Assembly (NCBI GenBank): GCA_002310215.1
Contig: DBYR01000005.1
Coordinates: 92,148-156,147 of the forward strand
Length of the DNA: 64,000 bases
DNA from: Bacteroidales bacterium UBA1181
Lineage (GTDB): Bacteria > Bacteroidota > Bacteroidia > Bacteroidales > Paludibacteraceae
Reading direction: 5' to 3'
The position numbers and the translations under genes are program-made. Shown here piece by piece: positions 42,669 through 52,088 of this stretch (position 1 is the stretch's first letter; each line of letters opens with the position of its first letter). The notes below the pieces were generated by a model that was not told where the DNA came from, did not search any database, and saw only the letters and a list, made by a program, of their open reading frames with translations.

Positions 42669-43886
42669 ATGAACACGAAAAAAATTTTATTACTCGCGCT
42701 CAGCGCAATGACGCTCAACGCATTCTCCCAAGGTTGGGGATTCGGAGGTGGAGGAACTTCCGGATTGAGTTCCTACTCGTCCAAGAAGGACATCAATTAC
42801 GTGGGTGACGGGAAGGGATACCACGCATTGGACATCTATTATCCTAAAGAGGATAAGGAGTCGTATCCTGTCATCGTACACATCTACGGCAGCGCATGGT
42901 CCAGCAACAATTCGAAAGGGAACGCCGACCTGACCACCCTCGGTGAGGGTGCGGTAAAAGCCGGCTATATCTTCGTGACGCCGAACCACCGCGCGAACAA
43001 CGATGTGGGGGCACAATGGCCCGGACTGCTCAACGATATCAAGGCAGTGGTGCGCTACCTTAGGGGCAATGCGGAATCCCTGAAGATAGACACCTCCTTC
43101 ATCGCCATCTCCGGCTTCTCCTCCGGTGGTCACCTGGCGACCATGATGGGTGCAAGCCGCAACGTGAAGGAATATACCGTTGGCTCCACGACAGTGGACA
43201 TAGAAGGCAATTTAGGAAATTTCACGGAGTTCAGCAGTAGCGTGGACGCTGTGTGCGATTGGTCAGGCCCTGTAATACTCAACAAGCTGAACTGCGGAAA
43301 CGCCATGGACCTGAACAATTTCATCTCCCCTATGATGAACAACTGCTCCGCCTCCCAATGCCCGGACATATATGCCTTGGCCACTGCGGTCACGTTCATG
43401 GATCCAAGCGATCCTCCATACATACTCGTACACGGTTCCGCAGACAACATCGTGGCTCAATGTCAAAGCAAATTGCTCTATGATGAACTGCAGAAAAACA
43501 ACATCGAGAGCAAATACATCCCTACGGGCGGCGGTCATGAGGTCAACAAGGATAAAGTGCCGGACGTGATCGAATTCTTCAATGCGGCAAGAGAGAAGAA
43601 ATTGGCGGCGATGAAGGAAAAGGAAGAACAAGAGGAAGAAGGTGAAGAGAACAAGGTGTCAAGCACAACGTCCGACAAACCCTCTGTGACCATACAAAAC
43701 GGGCGCTTGCTCATTAGCGGAGGTGACGGTTCATCCTGCGCCTTCGAGATCATCGACATCGTGGGGAAACCCGTTTTCCAAGGTCTGTATAACTCCCAAG
43801 AGCAGGAATACGACCTCTCTTCCCTCGCGGAAGGTGTATACGTCCTGAAGACCGGTGCGGGAGTTAACCATAAGTTTATCAGATAA
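42669..43886 (+). CDS. Secreted alpha/beta-hydrolase (BD-FAE/esterase-like) with type IX sorting tail
   Basis: A 405-residue exported hydrolase. Signal peptide MNTKKILLLALSAMTLNAFS is followed by a Gly/Ser linker and an alpha/beta-hydrolase domain (about 40-310). Visible parts are the oxyanion region VIVHIYGSAW, the nucleophile elbow SGFSSGGHLATMM (Ser about 155), an acid-loop candidate VHGSADNIV, and the catalytic His in GGGHEVNKD near 295. A charged linker (KEKEEQEEEGEENK) leads to a C-terminal beta domain ending SSLAEGVYVLKTGAGVNHKFIR-like, matching the type A sorting signal for type IX secretion. Substrate is unknown; acetyl or feruloyl esters are candidates. Confidence 0.82.
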   Translation: MNTKKILLLALSAMTLNAFSQGWGFGGGGTSGLSSYSSKKDINYVGDGKGYHALDIYYPKEDKESYPVIVHIYGSAWSSNNSKGNADLTTLGEGAVKAGYIFVTPNHRANNDVGAQWPGLLNDIKAVVRYLRGNAESLKIDTSFIAISGFSSGGHLATMMGASRNVKEYTVGSTTVDIEGNLGNFTEFSSSVDAVCDWSGPVILNKLNCGNAMDLNNFISPMMNNCSASQCPDIYALATAVTFMDPSDPPYILVHGSADNIVAQCQSKLLYDELQKNNIESKYIPTGGGHEVNKDKVPDVIEFFNAAREKKLAAMKEKEEQEEEGEENKVSSTTSDKPSVTIQNGRLLISGGDGSSCAFEIIDIVGKPVFQGLYNSQEQEYDLSSLAEGVYVLKTGAGVNHKFIR

Positions 43887-43922
43887 CCTTATACAATTCC
43901 TAAACATTTATTGCGATTTACC

Positions 43923-43930
43923 TAGATTTG
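43923..43930 (+). promoter_or_regulatory. Promoter -7 box (TAGATTTG) for the hybrid regulator gene
   Basis: TAGATTTG lies about 98 bases before ATG 44021 and upstream of the hairpin at 43944-44004, so a transcript starting here has to pass through it. Confidence 0.45.
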
Positions 43931-43943
43931 TCGTACCTTGGGG

Positions 43944-44014
43944 ACTGCCACATACGCACTCCGAACTAACCCTAAAAACCTGTTCCGAGTGCGTTTGTAG
44001 CAGTTCTCTTTTTT
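43944..44014 (+). terminator. Terminator-like hairpin immediately before the hybrid regulator start
   Basis: Bases 43944-43966 pair with 43982-44004: 23 positions with three mismatches, including CGCACTC with GAGTGCG and ACTGC with GCAGT. The sequence TCTCTTTTTT follows at once (44005-44014), and the start codon is at 44021. It can end the esterase transcript, or act as an attenuator for the regulator if the promoter at 43923 is real. Confidence 0.65.
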
Positions 44015-44020
44015 CTACGA

Positions 44021-47000
44021 ATGAGAAGGATTGCGCTTATATTGTGGATGTTTATTTTCTTCATGGAATCCTACGCTTCCATGGGGTCGAAGGCGCATGT
44101 GCGTTTCAACCACTTCACCACCGAGAGCGGACTATCCTCCAACCTGATCTTCGCCATGGACCAGGACTCCTCCGGGTTTCTTTGGTTAGGTACAGACTTC
44201 GGCCTGGACCGCTTCGACGGTAGACTCTTCAAGCATTTCAGAAAGGATAAATACCCCGACATGCACCGAGAAGACCTCTACTACGTGGAGTGCATGGATG
44301 GCGGTGTCTACGTGGGTAGTTTCAGTGGAACGCTCCAAAAATACGACCGTAAAACAGACGGTTTCTTAGACCTGATGCCTGCGGAGCTAGACACCTTAGG
44401 ATACTCACAAATAAAGGGCGTGCAATGCGCCTCCGACGGGACTCGTTACCTCTTCACGAACGAGAGGGTCTTCCGATACGATTCTCAACATAAATGTTTC
44501 AACTCCAAGTTCCATGCGTTCGACTCGCTTCAATCCCCCTTCATCTCTTTCCTCCACATAGACAATGACAACCGCTTCTGGCTCGGCTCCATCAACCAGC
44601 TGAGCGTGTATGACACGAACGGACATACCCTAAAGGTCTTCAATGAGGAACACGACCACTGCGGCTTTGTGACAGGAATCGTCCCCGTGGAGAAAAACAG
44701 ATGGATCGTCACCTTCCTGAGCAATAGGGTTTGGATCGTGGAATACCAAGACGAATCCTTCCGTATATGGGAGGAAATCCGCCTCCCCTTCAACAGCGTC
44801 AACAAAATGTTGAGAGGAAGGAACGGCCGCTATTGGTTCGCCACCGACGGAGACGGACTATGGTTCGCCGACTCGATAACGAAAGGCACCACCTTCACAG
44901 AAGTGGTCCCAACCAACGCCCCCACGGACGGGCTGAGGAAAATATACTCCATCATCGAAAGTGAGGACGGTACAATATGGCTTGGCACGCAAAACTCAGG
45001 CCTCTGGTCGCTCAACATGGACGACCATTCGACCATCCTATACTCGAAGGACTACGGATTTCCCCACTCTGCATGCACCTCCTTCACGGAGGACGGACAA
45101 GGCAACATCTTGGTCGGTTCGGATGGCAACGGTGTCTACTCCGTCTCGCCCGATTTCAGGGAAATCAAGCAGTACCATCTCCCTTGCGACAACGTGTTAG
45201 GCGTCAATTCCACCCACGAGGGAATCTATGTCTCCACGTGGGGTGGCGGGCTATACCTCCTCTCACCATCTGGCACATCCGCTCCCGTTAGCTACAAGCC
45301 AGACTTCAACCCGACCAAGATATTCTTCCACGTCTGCGAGACAGCGGACAACACCATTTGGGCCTGCTCCGCAAACGATGACCCATACCTCAAACGTGGC
45401 GACGAAGCATGGCGAAGAATACCCCTGAAAGATGCGGACAACCCTGATCTGGAAAGCAAATGGACCACCCGCGTGATAAGTGCCTCAGGGAAATCGTGTT
45501 GGATTATCTCCACCAACCTGTTATGGCTATTCGACGGGGCAACCCCACACGTTGTCCACCCCGAAATCTACGCCTCGAAATCACACAACCCGTTCGTCGT
45601 GGTGGACGCAGACCGCGACGAGGAGGGGAACCTCTTCGTACTCTCCAACCACGGCATCCTGCGCTTCTCAGCCGATAACCTCGCGATGGACACCCTCTCC
45701 TTCATGCCGAAAGACTCGTACCGAATCATCCGAAGGGACGACAACGGCAACTTCTGGGTCGCCTCCGCCAACGGTATCTTCTCCTTCGACTATCATCGCC
45801 AAACATATTCAAGACTACCAGGCAATTACCCAGACCTGTTCTACTACAAATCGAGCTACAAGGATTCCAACGGACGGCTATACTTCGGCACAGCAGAAGG
45901 GTTCTACTCCTTTGACCCTAAAAATATCGCACCGGACACGCTCATCCAACATCTTTCCTTCGCGGAGCTGTATGTCTCGAAAGAGAAAATCAGCGGAGAT
46001 GACCCGTTGATAAAGGGTGGAGACCTCTCCGATCTGAAGGCGCTGGAACTAAAATACGGCATGACCGATGTGGACCTCCATGTGGACCTCGTAGACCACT
46101 CCTACAGGGAGAAAGCCACCCTACGCTATAGGCTGAAGGGTCTGACGGACAGCTGGACTCCCGTGGACGAAAAAAGGGTCATATCGTTCAACTACATACC
46201 GACCGGGCATTACACATTAGAGGTGGAGGCATTCCGATCGAATGCTGGGAACCCTCTGAAGCGCATAGAACTGACGATAAACGTACTCCCACCATGGTGG
46301 AGCACCTGGTGGTTCCGCACCATCCTGCTGCTGATCACCGGCTCGCTCCTGTTCATCCCCCTGCACAAGAAAATCATACGGCTGAAAAAGGAGAAAGCAT
46401 TGCTCAAGGATGAAATAGACGAGCAAACAGCGCTCTTGGAAAAGACAAGACACGAGCGCCAAAAATTGATCCATGCCCTTACCCACGACCTGCATAATCC
46501 GCTGTTCGCCGTGGTGGGCGGAAGCCCTTCCATCACCGAGGAGACCACCACGGAGGAGATCGTCGAATTAGTGATCGACAAGGCGTTGTTGGACGATAAC
46601 CTGCTGCTACTGATAGGCACGGATCCGGAAACAAACGAGGGAATCAAGAACATGCTGAGCAACTACATACACGTGAAGGAAACGCTGGACTGGGACGAGG
46701 CGCTCGAATCGATGGAGATGCTGGCGCCAGACATCATCGTCTGCGACATGGAGAGTGCCAGAAAAGGTGAGATGACCCGAATGCTCTCTTCCGAAGGACT
46801 GAAACACATACCCGTCCTTTTCGTCTCCGACAAGAACGAGGAAACCGACCGCCTATTGGGACTGATCTATGGAGCGGTGGACTTCATGTCCAAACCGTTC
46901 AACCAACTCGAACTGTTGCTTAAACTAACTAATATACTGAAAATCAAACAAGAGCAACAAAAGGTCATCCTCCAACGAACGATGACGAACAAGGTGAAGA

Positions 47001-47350
47001 ACGCAATGGATAATACCCAACAGGAAGAATCGATCCACCCGTTCCTGCAAGCCTTCGCTGATGTGGTCAGAAGTAAATACCAGGACAGCGAGACCTCGCC
47101 CGACTCCCTGGCCTCGGCCCTCATGGTAAGTAAGCCGACAATGAATAGGAAAATCAAGTCGCTGACAGGCAAGACGCCGATGGAATGGGTGATGGAATAT
47201 AGGCTCAACAAGGCTCTCCAGCTATTGCAAGACCATTACGACGAAAAAAACATATCGGAGGTGGCCTATGAGGTAGGCTTCACCGACCCATCCTATTTCT
47301 CGAAAAAATTCAAGGACCACTTTGGCCTCCTGCCTTCTCAGGTAAACTAA
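44021..47350 (+). CDS. Hybrid two-component regulator lacking the histidine kinase ATPase domain
   Basis: A 1109-residue membrane sensor-regulator. Order: signal peptide; two-component-regulator propeller repeats (about 25-640; for example GLSSNLIFAMDQDSSGFLWLG, EDGTIWLGTQNSGLWSL); Y_Y_Y domain (about 665-755); membrane helix (TILLLITGSLLFIPL, about 767-781); a short coiled coil; an H-box-like LTHDLHNPLFAVVGG near 825; receiver domain (about 855-965) with Asp in DIIVCDMES near 907 and Lys in FMSKPF near 956; AraC-type DNA-binding domain at the end (DSLASALMVSKPTMNRKIK, ISEVAYEVGFTDPSYFSKKF). The HATPase_c domain expected between H-box and receiver is absent, and the protein is shorter than typical hybrid regulators (about 1300-1400). 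It probably cannot phosphorylate itself. A target may be the adjacent esterase. Confidence 0.85.
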   Translation: MRRIALILWMFIFFMESYASMGSKAHVRFNHFTTESGLSSNLIFAMDQDSSGFLWLGTDFGLDRFDGRLFKHFRKDKYPDMHREDLYYVECMDGGVYVGSFSGTLQKYDRKTDGFLDLMPAELDTLGYSQIKGVQCASDGTRYLFTNERVFRYDSQHKCFNSKFHAFDSLQSPFISFLHIDNDNRFWLGSINQLSVYDTNGHTLKVFNEEHDHCGFVTGIVPVEKNRWIVTFLSNRVWIVEYQDESFRIWEEIRLPFNSVNKMLRGRNGRYWFATDGDGLWFADSITKGTTFTEVVPTNAPTDGLRKIYSIIESEDGTIWLGTQNSGLWSLNMDDHSTILYSKDYGFPHSACTSFTEDGQGNILVGSDGNGVYSVSPDFREIKQYHLPCDNVLGVNSTHEGIYVSTWGGGLYLLSPSGTSAPVSYKPDFNPTKIFFHVCETADNTIWACSANDDPYLKRGDEAWRRIPLKDADNPDLESKWTTRVISASGKSCWIISTNLLWLFDGATPHVVHPEIYASKSHNPFVVVDADRDEEGNLFVLSNHGILRFSADNLAMDTLSFMPKDSYRIIRRDDNGNFWVASANGIFSFDYHRQTYSRLPGNYPDLFYYKSSYKDSNGRLYFGTAEGFYSFDPKNIAPDTLIQHLSFAELYVSKEKISGDDPLIKGGDLSDLKALELKYGMTDVDLHVDLVDHSYREKATLRYRLKGLTDSWTPVDEKRVISFNYIPTGHYTLEVEAFRSNAGNPLKRIELTINVLPPWWSTWWFRTILLLITGSLLFIPLHKKIIRLKKEKALLKDEIDEQTALLEKTRHERQKLIHALTHDLHNPLFAVVGGSPSITEETTTEEIVELVIDKALLDDNLLLLIGTDPETNEGIKNMLSNYIHVKETLDWDEALESMEMLAPDIIVCDMESARKGEMTRMLSSEGLKHIPVLFVSDKNEETDRLLGLIYGAVDFMSKPFNQLELLLKLTNILKIKQEQQKVILQRTMTNKVKNAMDNTQQEESIHPFLQAFADVVRSKYQDSETSPDSLASALMVSKPTMNRKIKSLTGKTPMEWVMEYRLNKALQLLQDHYDEKNISEVAYEVGFTDPSYFSKKFKDHFGLLPSQVN

Positions 47351-47373
47351 ATAGGGCGGACAGATTTTATGTG

Positions 47374-48213
47374 TTAGTTCAATTGGATATGGCGCACCGA
47401 AATCTCTTCCGAAAGGAAGATGGAGGCGGATTTCTTGAACTTCTCTACCGATTCAGTCGTCAGGAATTGGCAAGAACCACCTTTTGTCAGAAGCGTTTCC
47501 ATGGATTGGTGGCGACGAAGGTAATCCTCCAAGCTGGCAGCGACAATCGCCCCCTGCGAAATGATTCGGATGTGCGCAGGCAGATATTTCCTAATCTTCG
47601 GCAACAACAATGGGTAATGCGTGCAACCCAAGATCACCGTGTCGATCTCTTTGTCCATAGCCAAAAGTTGGTCCACATACTTCTTCACGAAATAGTCCGC
47701 GCCCTCCGAATCATACTCGGAGTTCTCCACCAATGGCACCCAAAGCGGGCAGGGCACGCAGGATATTTTTATGTCCGGGAAGAGTTTATGGATTTCTATC
47801 GGATACGACTCCGACTGTACCGTACCGATGGTGGCGAAAAGACCTACGTGACGGGTTTGGGTGCAATCACCGATCTGTTCGATGGTAGGCCGGATAACGC
47901 CCAAGACACGACGCTCAGGGTTCCACACCGGCAAGTCCGTCATCTGAATCGATTTCAGCGCCTTGGCTGAAGCTGTATTACAACCAAGGATGACAAGCGG
48001 GCAGCCCAATTCAAAGAGTTTCTCGGTGCATTGGCGGGTATATTCATAGACAACGTCGAAAGAACGTGTGCCATACGGTGTGCGTGCGTTATCGCCCAAA
48101 TAGAGGTAATCATACTCGGGCAAACGCTTCCGGATCTCCGAGAGGATGGTCAAACCACCATAGCCGGAGTCAAAAACGCCAATCGGACCAGATTGATTAG
48201 GGAACTGCGCCAT
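47374..48213 (-). CDS. murI: Glutamate racemase
   Basis: Makes D-glutamate for peptidoglycan. The 279-residue protein has the N-terminal IGVFDSGYGGLTIL (catalytic Asp region, about 11-24), YLGDNARTPYG near 39, and the two catalytic cysteines in VILGCNTASAKA near 75 and VILGCTHYPLLLP near 192. Length is normal. It is the last gene of the porG-uppS-bamA-ompH-ompH cluster direction, separated from the ompH genes by a terminator, so it may use its own promoter. Confidence 0.95.
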   Translation of the reverse strand: MAQFPNQSGPIGVFDSGYGGLTILSEIRKRLPEYDYLYLGDNARTPYGTRSFDVVYEYTRQCTEKLFELGCPLVILGCNTASAKALKSIQMTDLPVWNPERRVLGVIRPTIEQIGDCTQTRHVGLFATIGTVQSESYPIEIHKLFPDIKISCVPCPLWVPLVENSEYDSEGADYFVKKYVDQLLAMDKEIDTVILGCTHYPLLLPKIRKYLPAHIRIISQGAIVAASLEDYLRRHQSMETLLTKGGSCQFLTTESVEKFKKSASIFLSEEISVRHIQLN

Positions 48214-48232
48214 GTCATTTAGGTTTAAGACA

Positions 48233-48260
48233 AAAAAAGAGGACAGAAACGTCCTCTTTT
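48233..48260. terminator. Bidirectional terminator between ompH and murI
   Basis: AAAAAGAGGAC (48233-48243) pairs perfectly with GTCCTCTTTTT (48250-48260). The T-run on the minus strand ends transcripts leaving the ompH gene. Confidence 0.8.
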
Positions 48261-48280
48261 TATTGCCTATGGATTATAAA

Positions 48281-48787
48281 TTACTTAATACCCAATTTCT
48301 TCTTCAGCAATGGAGTGACATCAATTGCGTCAGCAGACTTGTATAGCAAAGTATTCAAATCGTAGATGTAGAGGAATCCATTCTCGGCGCCAACCTCCTC
48401 GATAGCCTTACGCAACTTCTCGCGGATAGGAGCTTGCAACTCCTCCTGCTTTTGTTGCAGCAACGTTTGAGCTTGTTGGTAGTACGTTTGAACCTTCTGT
48501 TGGATCGTTTGGAGTTCCTCCATCCTGTTCTTCTTGATGGCGTCATCCCACTTCGCTTCACCATCCTTGTACTCCATCAGTTTACGGTTATATTCATCCT
48601 CCATTCTCTTAATCTCACCCTCATGTTGAGTGGCGAGGTCCTTCAGGGATGTCTCGATTTGGGTGACTTCAGGCATAGCGAGGAATAAAGTTTGAACGTC
48701 TAAGTAACCCAATTTAATTTGAGTGTTTTGTGCCATACCAAAAGCAGGCATGGCCAAGAATAATAAAGCGATTAATTTTTTGTACAT
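48281..48787 (-). CDS. OmpH/Skp family periplasmic chaperone
   Basis: A 168-residue exported protein. Signal peptide MYKKLIALLFLAMPAFGMA is followed by QIKLGYLDVQTLFLAMPE and a long charged coiled coil (about 45-125), the 'tentacle' layout of Skp/OmpH, which holds unfolded outer-membrane proteins for the Bam complex. It is the second ompH of a tandem pair directly downstream of bamA. A minus-strand TAACTTCG box at 48827-48834 suggests a possible separate promoter. Confidence 0.88.
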   Translation of the reverse strand: MYKKLIALLFLAMPAFGMAQNTQIKLGYLDVQTLFLAMPEVTQIETSLKDLATQHEGEIKRMEDEYNRKLMEYKDGEAKWDDAIKKNRMEELQTIQQKVQTYYQQAQTLLQQKQEELQAPIREKLRKAIEEVGAENGFLYIYDLNTLLYKSADAIDVTPLLKKKLGIK

Positions 48788-48838
48788 AATATTTACATTA
48801 AAGATTTTTCTAAATTTTTACGGGTGCGAAGTTACAAA

Positions 48839-49360
48839 TTATTTTGCATATCCCAACTTTGTCAGCACTTCATCGCTGATATCCACTTTGACGGAGAAAT
48901 AGATGAGATTAGAACTGCTGGCCTTGTCAAGCACAACCGTATAGCCTTTTGTGTCGGAGACATCCTTCACAGCCACGTAAACCTCGTCTTGGATAGGCTT
49001 CATCAAACTTTCTCTCTTCTTGTAGAACTCACCTTGTGGACCGAAATACTTACGTTTCAGCTCGTTCGCCTCCTTCTCTTTGGCGACAATCTCGTTCTCT
49101 TTCTTCACCTTCATCTCGTCGGAGAGGAAAACAACCTCCGTTTGGTAGTTCTTGTAAAGGATTTTAGCCTCCTCGTTTTTGGCCTCAACCTCTTTCTGCC
49201 ATTTTTCGGACACTTGTTTCAACTGCTCATTCGCAGACTCGTACATAGGAATATTCTTCAAGATATACTCCATATCGAGCACAGCCACTTTCTGTGCGGA
49301 AGCGCAAAGGAAAGCGCCGACCGCTAACATTGTCATAATCAGTTTTTTCATATTCGTCAT
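48839..49360 (-). CDS. OmpH/Skp family periplasmic chaperone
   Basis: A 173-residue exported protein. The signal is KKLIMTMLAVGAFLCASA; a start three codons later (49351) is equally likely. After VAVLDMEYILKNIPMYESA comes a long Lys/Glu-rich coiled coil (about 40-110). The layout is that of Skp/OmpH. It begins 28 bases after bamA, so both chaperone genes are expressed with the machine they feed. Confidence 0.88.
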   Translation of the reverse strand: MTNMKKLIMTMLAVGAFLCASAQKVAVLDMEYILKNIPMYESANEQLKQVSEKWQKEVEAKNEEAKILYKNYQTEVVFLSDEMKVKKENEIVAKEKEANELKRKYFGPQGEFYKKRESLMKPIQDEVYVAVKDVSDTKGYTVVLDKASSSNLIYFSVKVDISDEVLTKLGYAK

Positions 49361-49388
49361 GTATTAATAACAATTATATCATCTAAGA

Positions 49389-52079
49389 TTAAAACTCCTG
49401 TCCGATCACGAAGTGGAATTGGTTTGCGCCTCCCATTCCTTTCGTCAAATCGAATCCATATCCCCAATCGACGCCGATCAGACCTATCATCGGCAGGAAA
49501 AGGCGGGCGCCGAGACCTGCGGATCGTTTCAGGTTGAATGGATTAAAGTCGGAGAAGTTACGCCAAGAGTTGCCTGCGTCGGCGAAGCCCAGCACATATA
49601 TTGTTGTGGTGGATTCGAGCATCAGTGGATAACGTAATTCCAGTGACAGTCTGGAATATATATTGCCGGCGAATTTACCCGAGTATGGATCCCTTGGTGT
49701 CAATGCCCCATTGTCGTATCCACGCACCTTGATGGCCGTCTGCGCGTATGTGTAGCTGGACCCCGTCATACCGTCTCCTCCCACATAGTAACGCTCGAAC
49801 GGAGAGCGCCTATATGAATCATAGTATCCTAAGAAGCCGTATTCCGCACGGGTCATCAACACTAATTTCTGGTTGGACGACAGTGGCGTGAAGGTTTGAG
49901 CCTTGAATTCAGTCTTGTAGTATTCTACCCAACGGAACAATTCCTGTTGCATCTCCAGATATTCGTCATCCGAAAGGCCCCTATGTGTTTCGTTGGCGCT
50001 TCCCTCGCGGTAACGGTCCACCAACGAATTGATTCTTTTGTTGTCTTTGAAGATGGAATAAGGAGGCGTGAGTTGCAGCATCAGGGAGAGTTTCGATCCC
50101 CTTCTCGGATAGTAAGGATTATCTATCGAATTACGGCTCCATGTTGCGGCTATGCTCAAGTTGTTAGATGTACCGTCCGAAATCTCCAACGCGTTCCAGT
50201 CTTGCAGTGAATAGTGGCGGTAGGAGAGTTCCCAATACATGGAGAAGTAGTCGTCCGGCCAGTCCATGCGTTTGCCTATACCGACGGATCCACCTAATGT
50301 GATGATGTGTCGTTTCGGATCCACGGCGGCGTTATAGGCCTGGTAGGAGTTGTCGAAAAGCATGCTGTTGTAGTAGCTGTCCGTGTAGTTCTTGCTTATG
50401 CCCGATTGCTTAGCCCAGTAGAAGGATGTGGAGAGGGAAGTCGGTTTCTTGCCTCCTAACCATGGTTCTGTGAATCCGATGCTGGCGGACGAGTAATATT
50501 GCGCATTTGTCGAGAAGGAGAGGGATAGGCTTTGCCCATCACCTTCCGGCAACGGCCGGTATGCCTCCTTGTTAAAGATATTACGGATGGAGAAGTTGGA
50601 GAATCGCAGTCCAAGAGATCCTGTCACGCCGGTCTGCCCCCAACCGAATGAGAGCTCTACCTGGTCGTTCTTCTTCTGCTCCAGGTTGTATACGATGTCC
50701 ACTGTGCCATTCTCCGGGTTTGGCTCAGGGCGGATATCCATTTTCTCAGGGTTGAATTGGCCTGTCGCCGCCAACTCACGGGCGGAACGTTGCAGGTTCG
50801 TTTTGCTGAATAGTTCGCCAGGCTTCGTGCGTAACTCGCGGCGGATCACATTCTCGTAGATTGAATGGTTCCCCTTGATGACCACATTGTTGATGACTGC
50901 CTGTTGGCCCTCGTAGATGCGCATCTCCAGGTCGATGGAGTCTCCCTCCACTTTCGTTTCCACTGGGTCTACGTTAAAGAAGAGATAACCATTGTCCAAA
51001 TAGAGGTTGGACATGGCATCGTCGTCCACCATCAGCCTGTTGTTCAGCAACTTCTGATTGTACACATCCCCTTTTTTGATTCCAAGGGCGGCGGAAAGCA
51101 CCTCACTTGAATAGATTGTGTTCCCCACCCAATAGATGTTGCGGAAGTAGTATTTCTTGCCCTCTTCGAAGTTCATGTAGACGTCCACGCGGTTCTCCTT
51201 GTATTCGACTACGCTATCGCTGATCAGACGGGCGTCACGGAATCCGAACTCGTTGAATTTCTCTATCGCCAATCCCTTGTCGTTCGCATATTCGGCATCA
51301 ATGAATTTCTTCGATTTAAAGATGTTGATCAGTTTGCGTTCCTTGGTTTTCTTCATGCCGAATTTCACTTTGGACTCCTTCATGTTCTCCAGACCTGACA
51401 TGTAGATGCGGTGCACTTTCACCTTGTCGCGTCTTTCGATTTCTATGTTAACCACGACGAAACCCTTCTTGTTTTGGTCGTCCCTTACATTTATCTCCAC
51501 TTCTGCGTTACGGTATCCGTCTCCGCTTAGATGCTTGCGGATGGCCTCCTTTGTACGGGCGATCAGATTCGGGGTCACGATGCCGTTTTTCTTCAGTTCG
51601 ATCGCACCCAAGATGTCTTCTTTCTTTTTCTCTTTTACGCCTGACACGTTGATTTCCGATATGCGTTCCCTCGCTGTCAGGTCTATTCTTAGCCAAACGC
51701 TGTCACCCTTTATTTTTTCGGCATATATCTTCGCGTCGGAGAAGAGTCCTTGTTTCCAGAACCGTTTTACGGCCTTGGTGATTTGCTCTCCCGGCACTTT
51801 CACTTTGTCGCCCACTTTCAAGCGGGAATAGCCAATGAGGACCGCTCTGTCGTAACTCTCGGCGCCTGACACGTCGATGTTGGCGATTGTATACTCTTTG
51901 GCGGTGGATGTGTATGAGATAAAAGAATCTTCCCCAGTCGCGGAAGAGGTGGCCAGCGTGTCGCTTTGGCTTTGGTGTAGCGTATCCGAAGGAGTGGCGT
52001 TCATGCCCACGCCACGTACTGTGGCATTCGCGATAATTGGGGAAAGGGACAATATACAGATATAGAAAAATTTCCTCAT
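49389..52079 (-). CDS. bamA: Outer membrane protein assembly factor BamA
   Basis: Core of the Bam machine, which folds and inserts beta-barrel proteins. The 896-residue protein has a signal peptide (FFYICILSLSPIIANA), five POTRA domains (about 65-500; first one TIANIDVSGAESYDRAVLIG, later INNVVIKGNHSIYENVIRRE), and a 16-stranded barrel (about 510-896) with the family VRGYDNGALTPRD segment and a terminal Phe (FHFVIGQEF). Size is within the range for Bacteroidota. It lies between uppS and the ompH pair, the same order as in P. gingivalis. Confidence 0.96.
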   Translation of the reverse strand: MRKFFYICILSLSPIIANATVRGVGMNATPSDTLHQSQSDTLATSSATGEDSFISYTSTAKEYTIANIDVSGAESYDRAVLIGYSRLKVGDKVKVPGEQITKAVKRFWKQGLFSDAKIYAEKIKGDSVWLRIDLTARERISEINVSGVKEKKKEDILGAIELKKNGIVTPNLIARTKEAIRKHLSGDGYRNAEVEINVRDDQNKKGFVVVNIEIERRDKVKVHRIYMSGLENMKESKVKFGMKKTKERKLINIFKSKKFIDAEYANDKGLAIEKFNEFGFRDARLISDSVVEYKENRVDVYMNFEEGKKYYFRNIYWVGNTIYSSEVLSAALGIKKGDVYNQKLLNNRLMVDDDAMSNLYLDNGYLFFNVDPVETKVEGDSIDLEMRIYEGQQAVINNVVIKGNHSIYENVIRRELRTKPGELFSKTNLQRSARELAATGQFNPEKMDIRPEPNPENGTVDIVYNLEQKKNDQVELSFGWGQTGVTGSLGLRFSNFSIRNIFNKEAYRPLPEGDGQSLSLSFSTNAQYYSSASIGFTEPWLGGKKPTSLSTSFYWAKQSGISKNYTDSYYNSMLFDNSYQAYNAAVDPKRHIITLGGSVGIGKRMDWPDDYFSMYWELSYRHYSLQDWNALEISDGTSNNLSIAATWSRNSIDNPYYPRRGSKLSLMLQLTPPYSIFKDNKRINSLVDRYREGSANETHRGLSDDEYLEMQQELFRWVEYYKTEFKAQTFTPLSSNQKLVLMTRAEYGFLGYYDSYRRSPFERYYVGGDGMTGSSYTYAQTAIKVRGYDNGALTPRDPYSGKFAGNIYSRLSLELRYPLMLESTTTIYVLGFADAGNSWRNFSDFNPFNLKRSAGLGARLFLPMIGLIGVDWGYGFDLTKGMGGANQFHFVIGQEF

Positions 52080-52088
52080 GACAACAAA

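Noticed and set aside
43855..44223. 122-codon frame overlapping the end of the esterase gene and start of the hybrid regulator
   Set aside because: It crosses the hairpin and both real genes in another frame, and has no motif.
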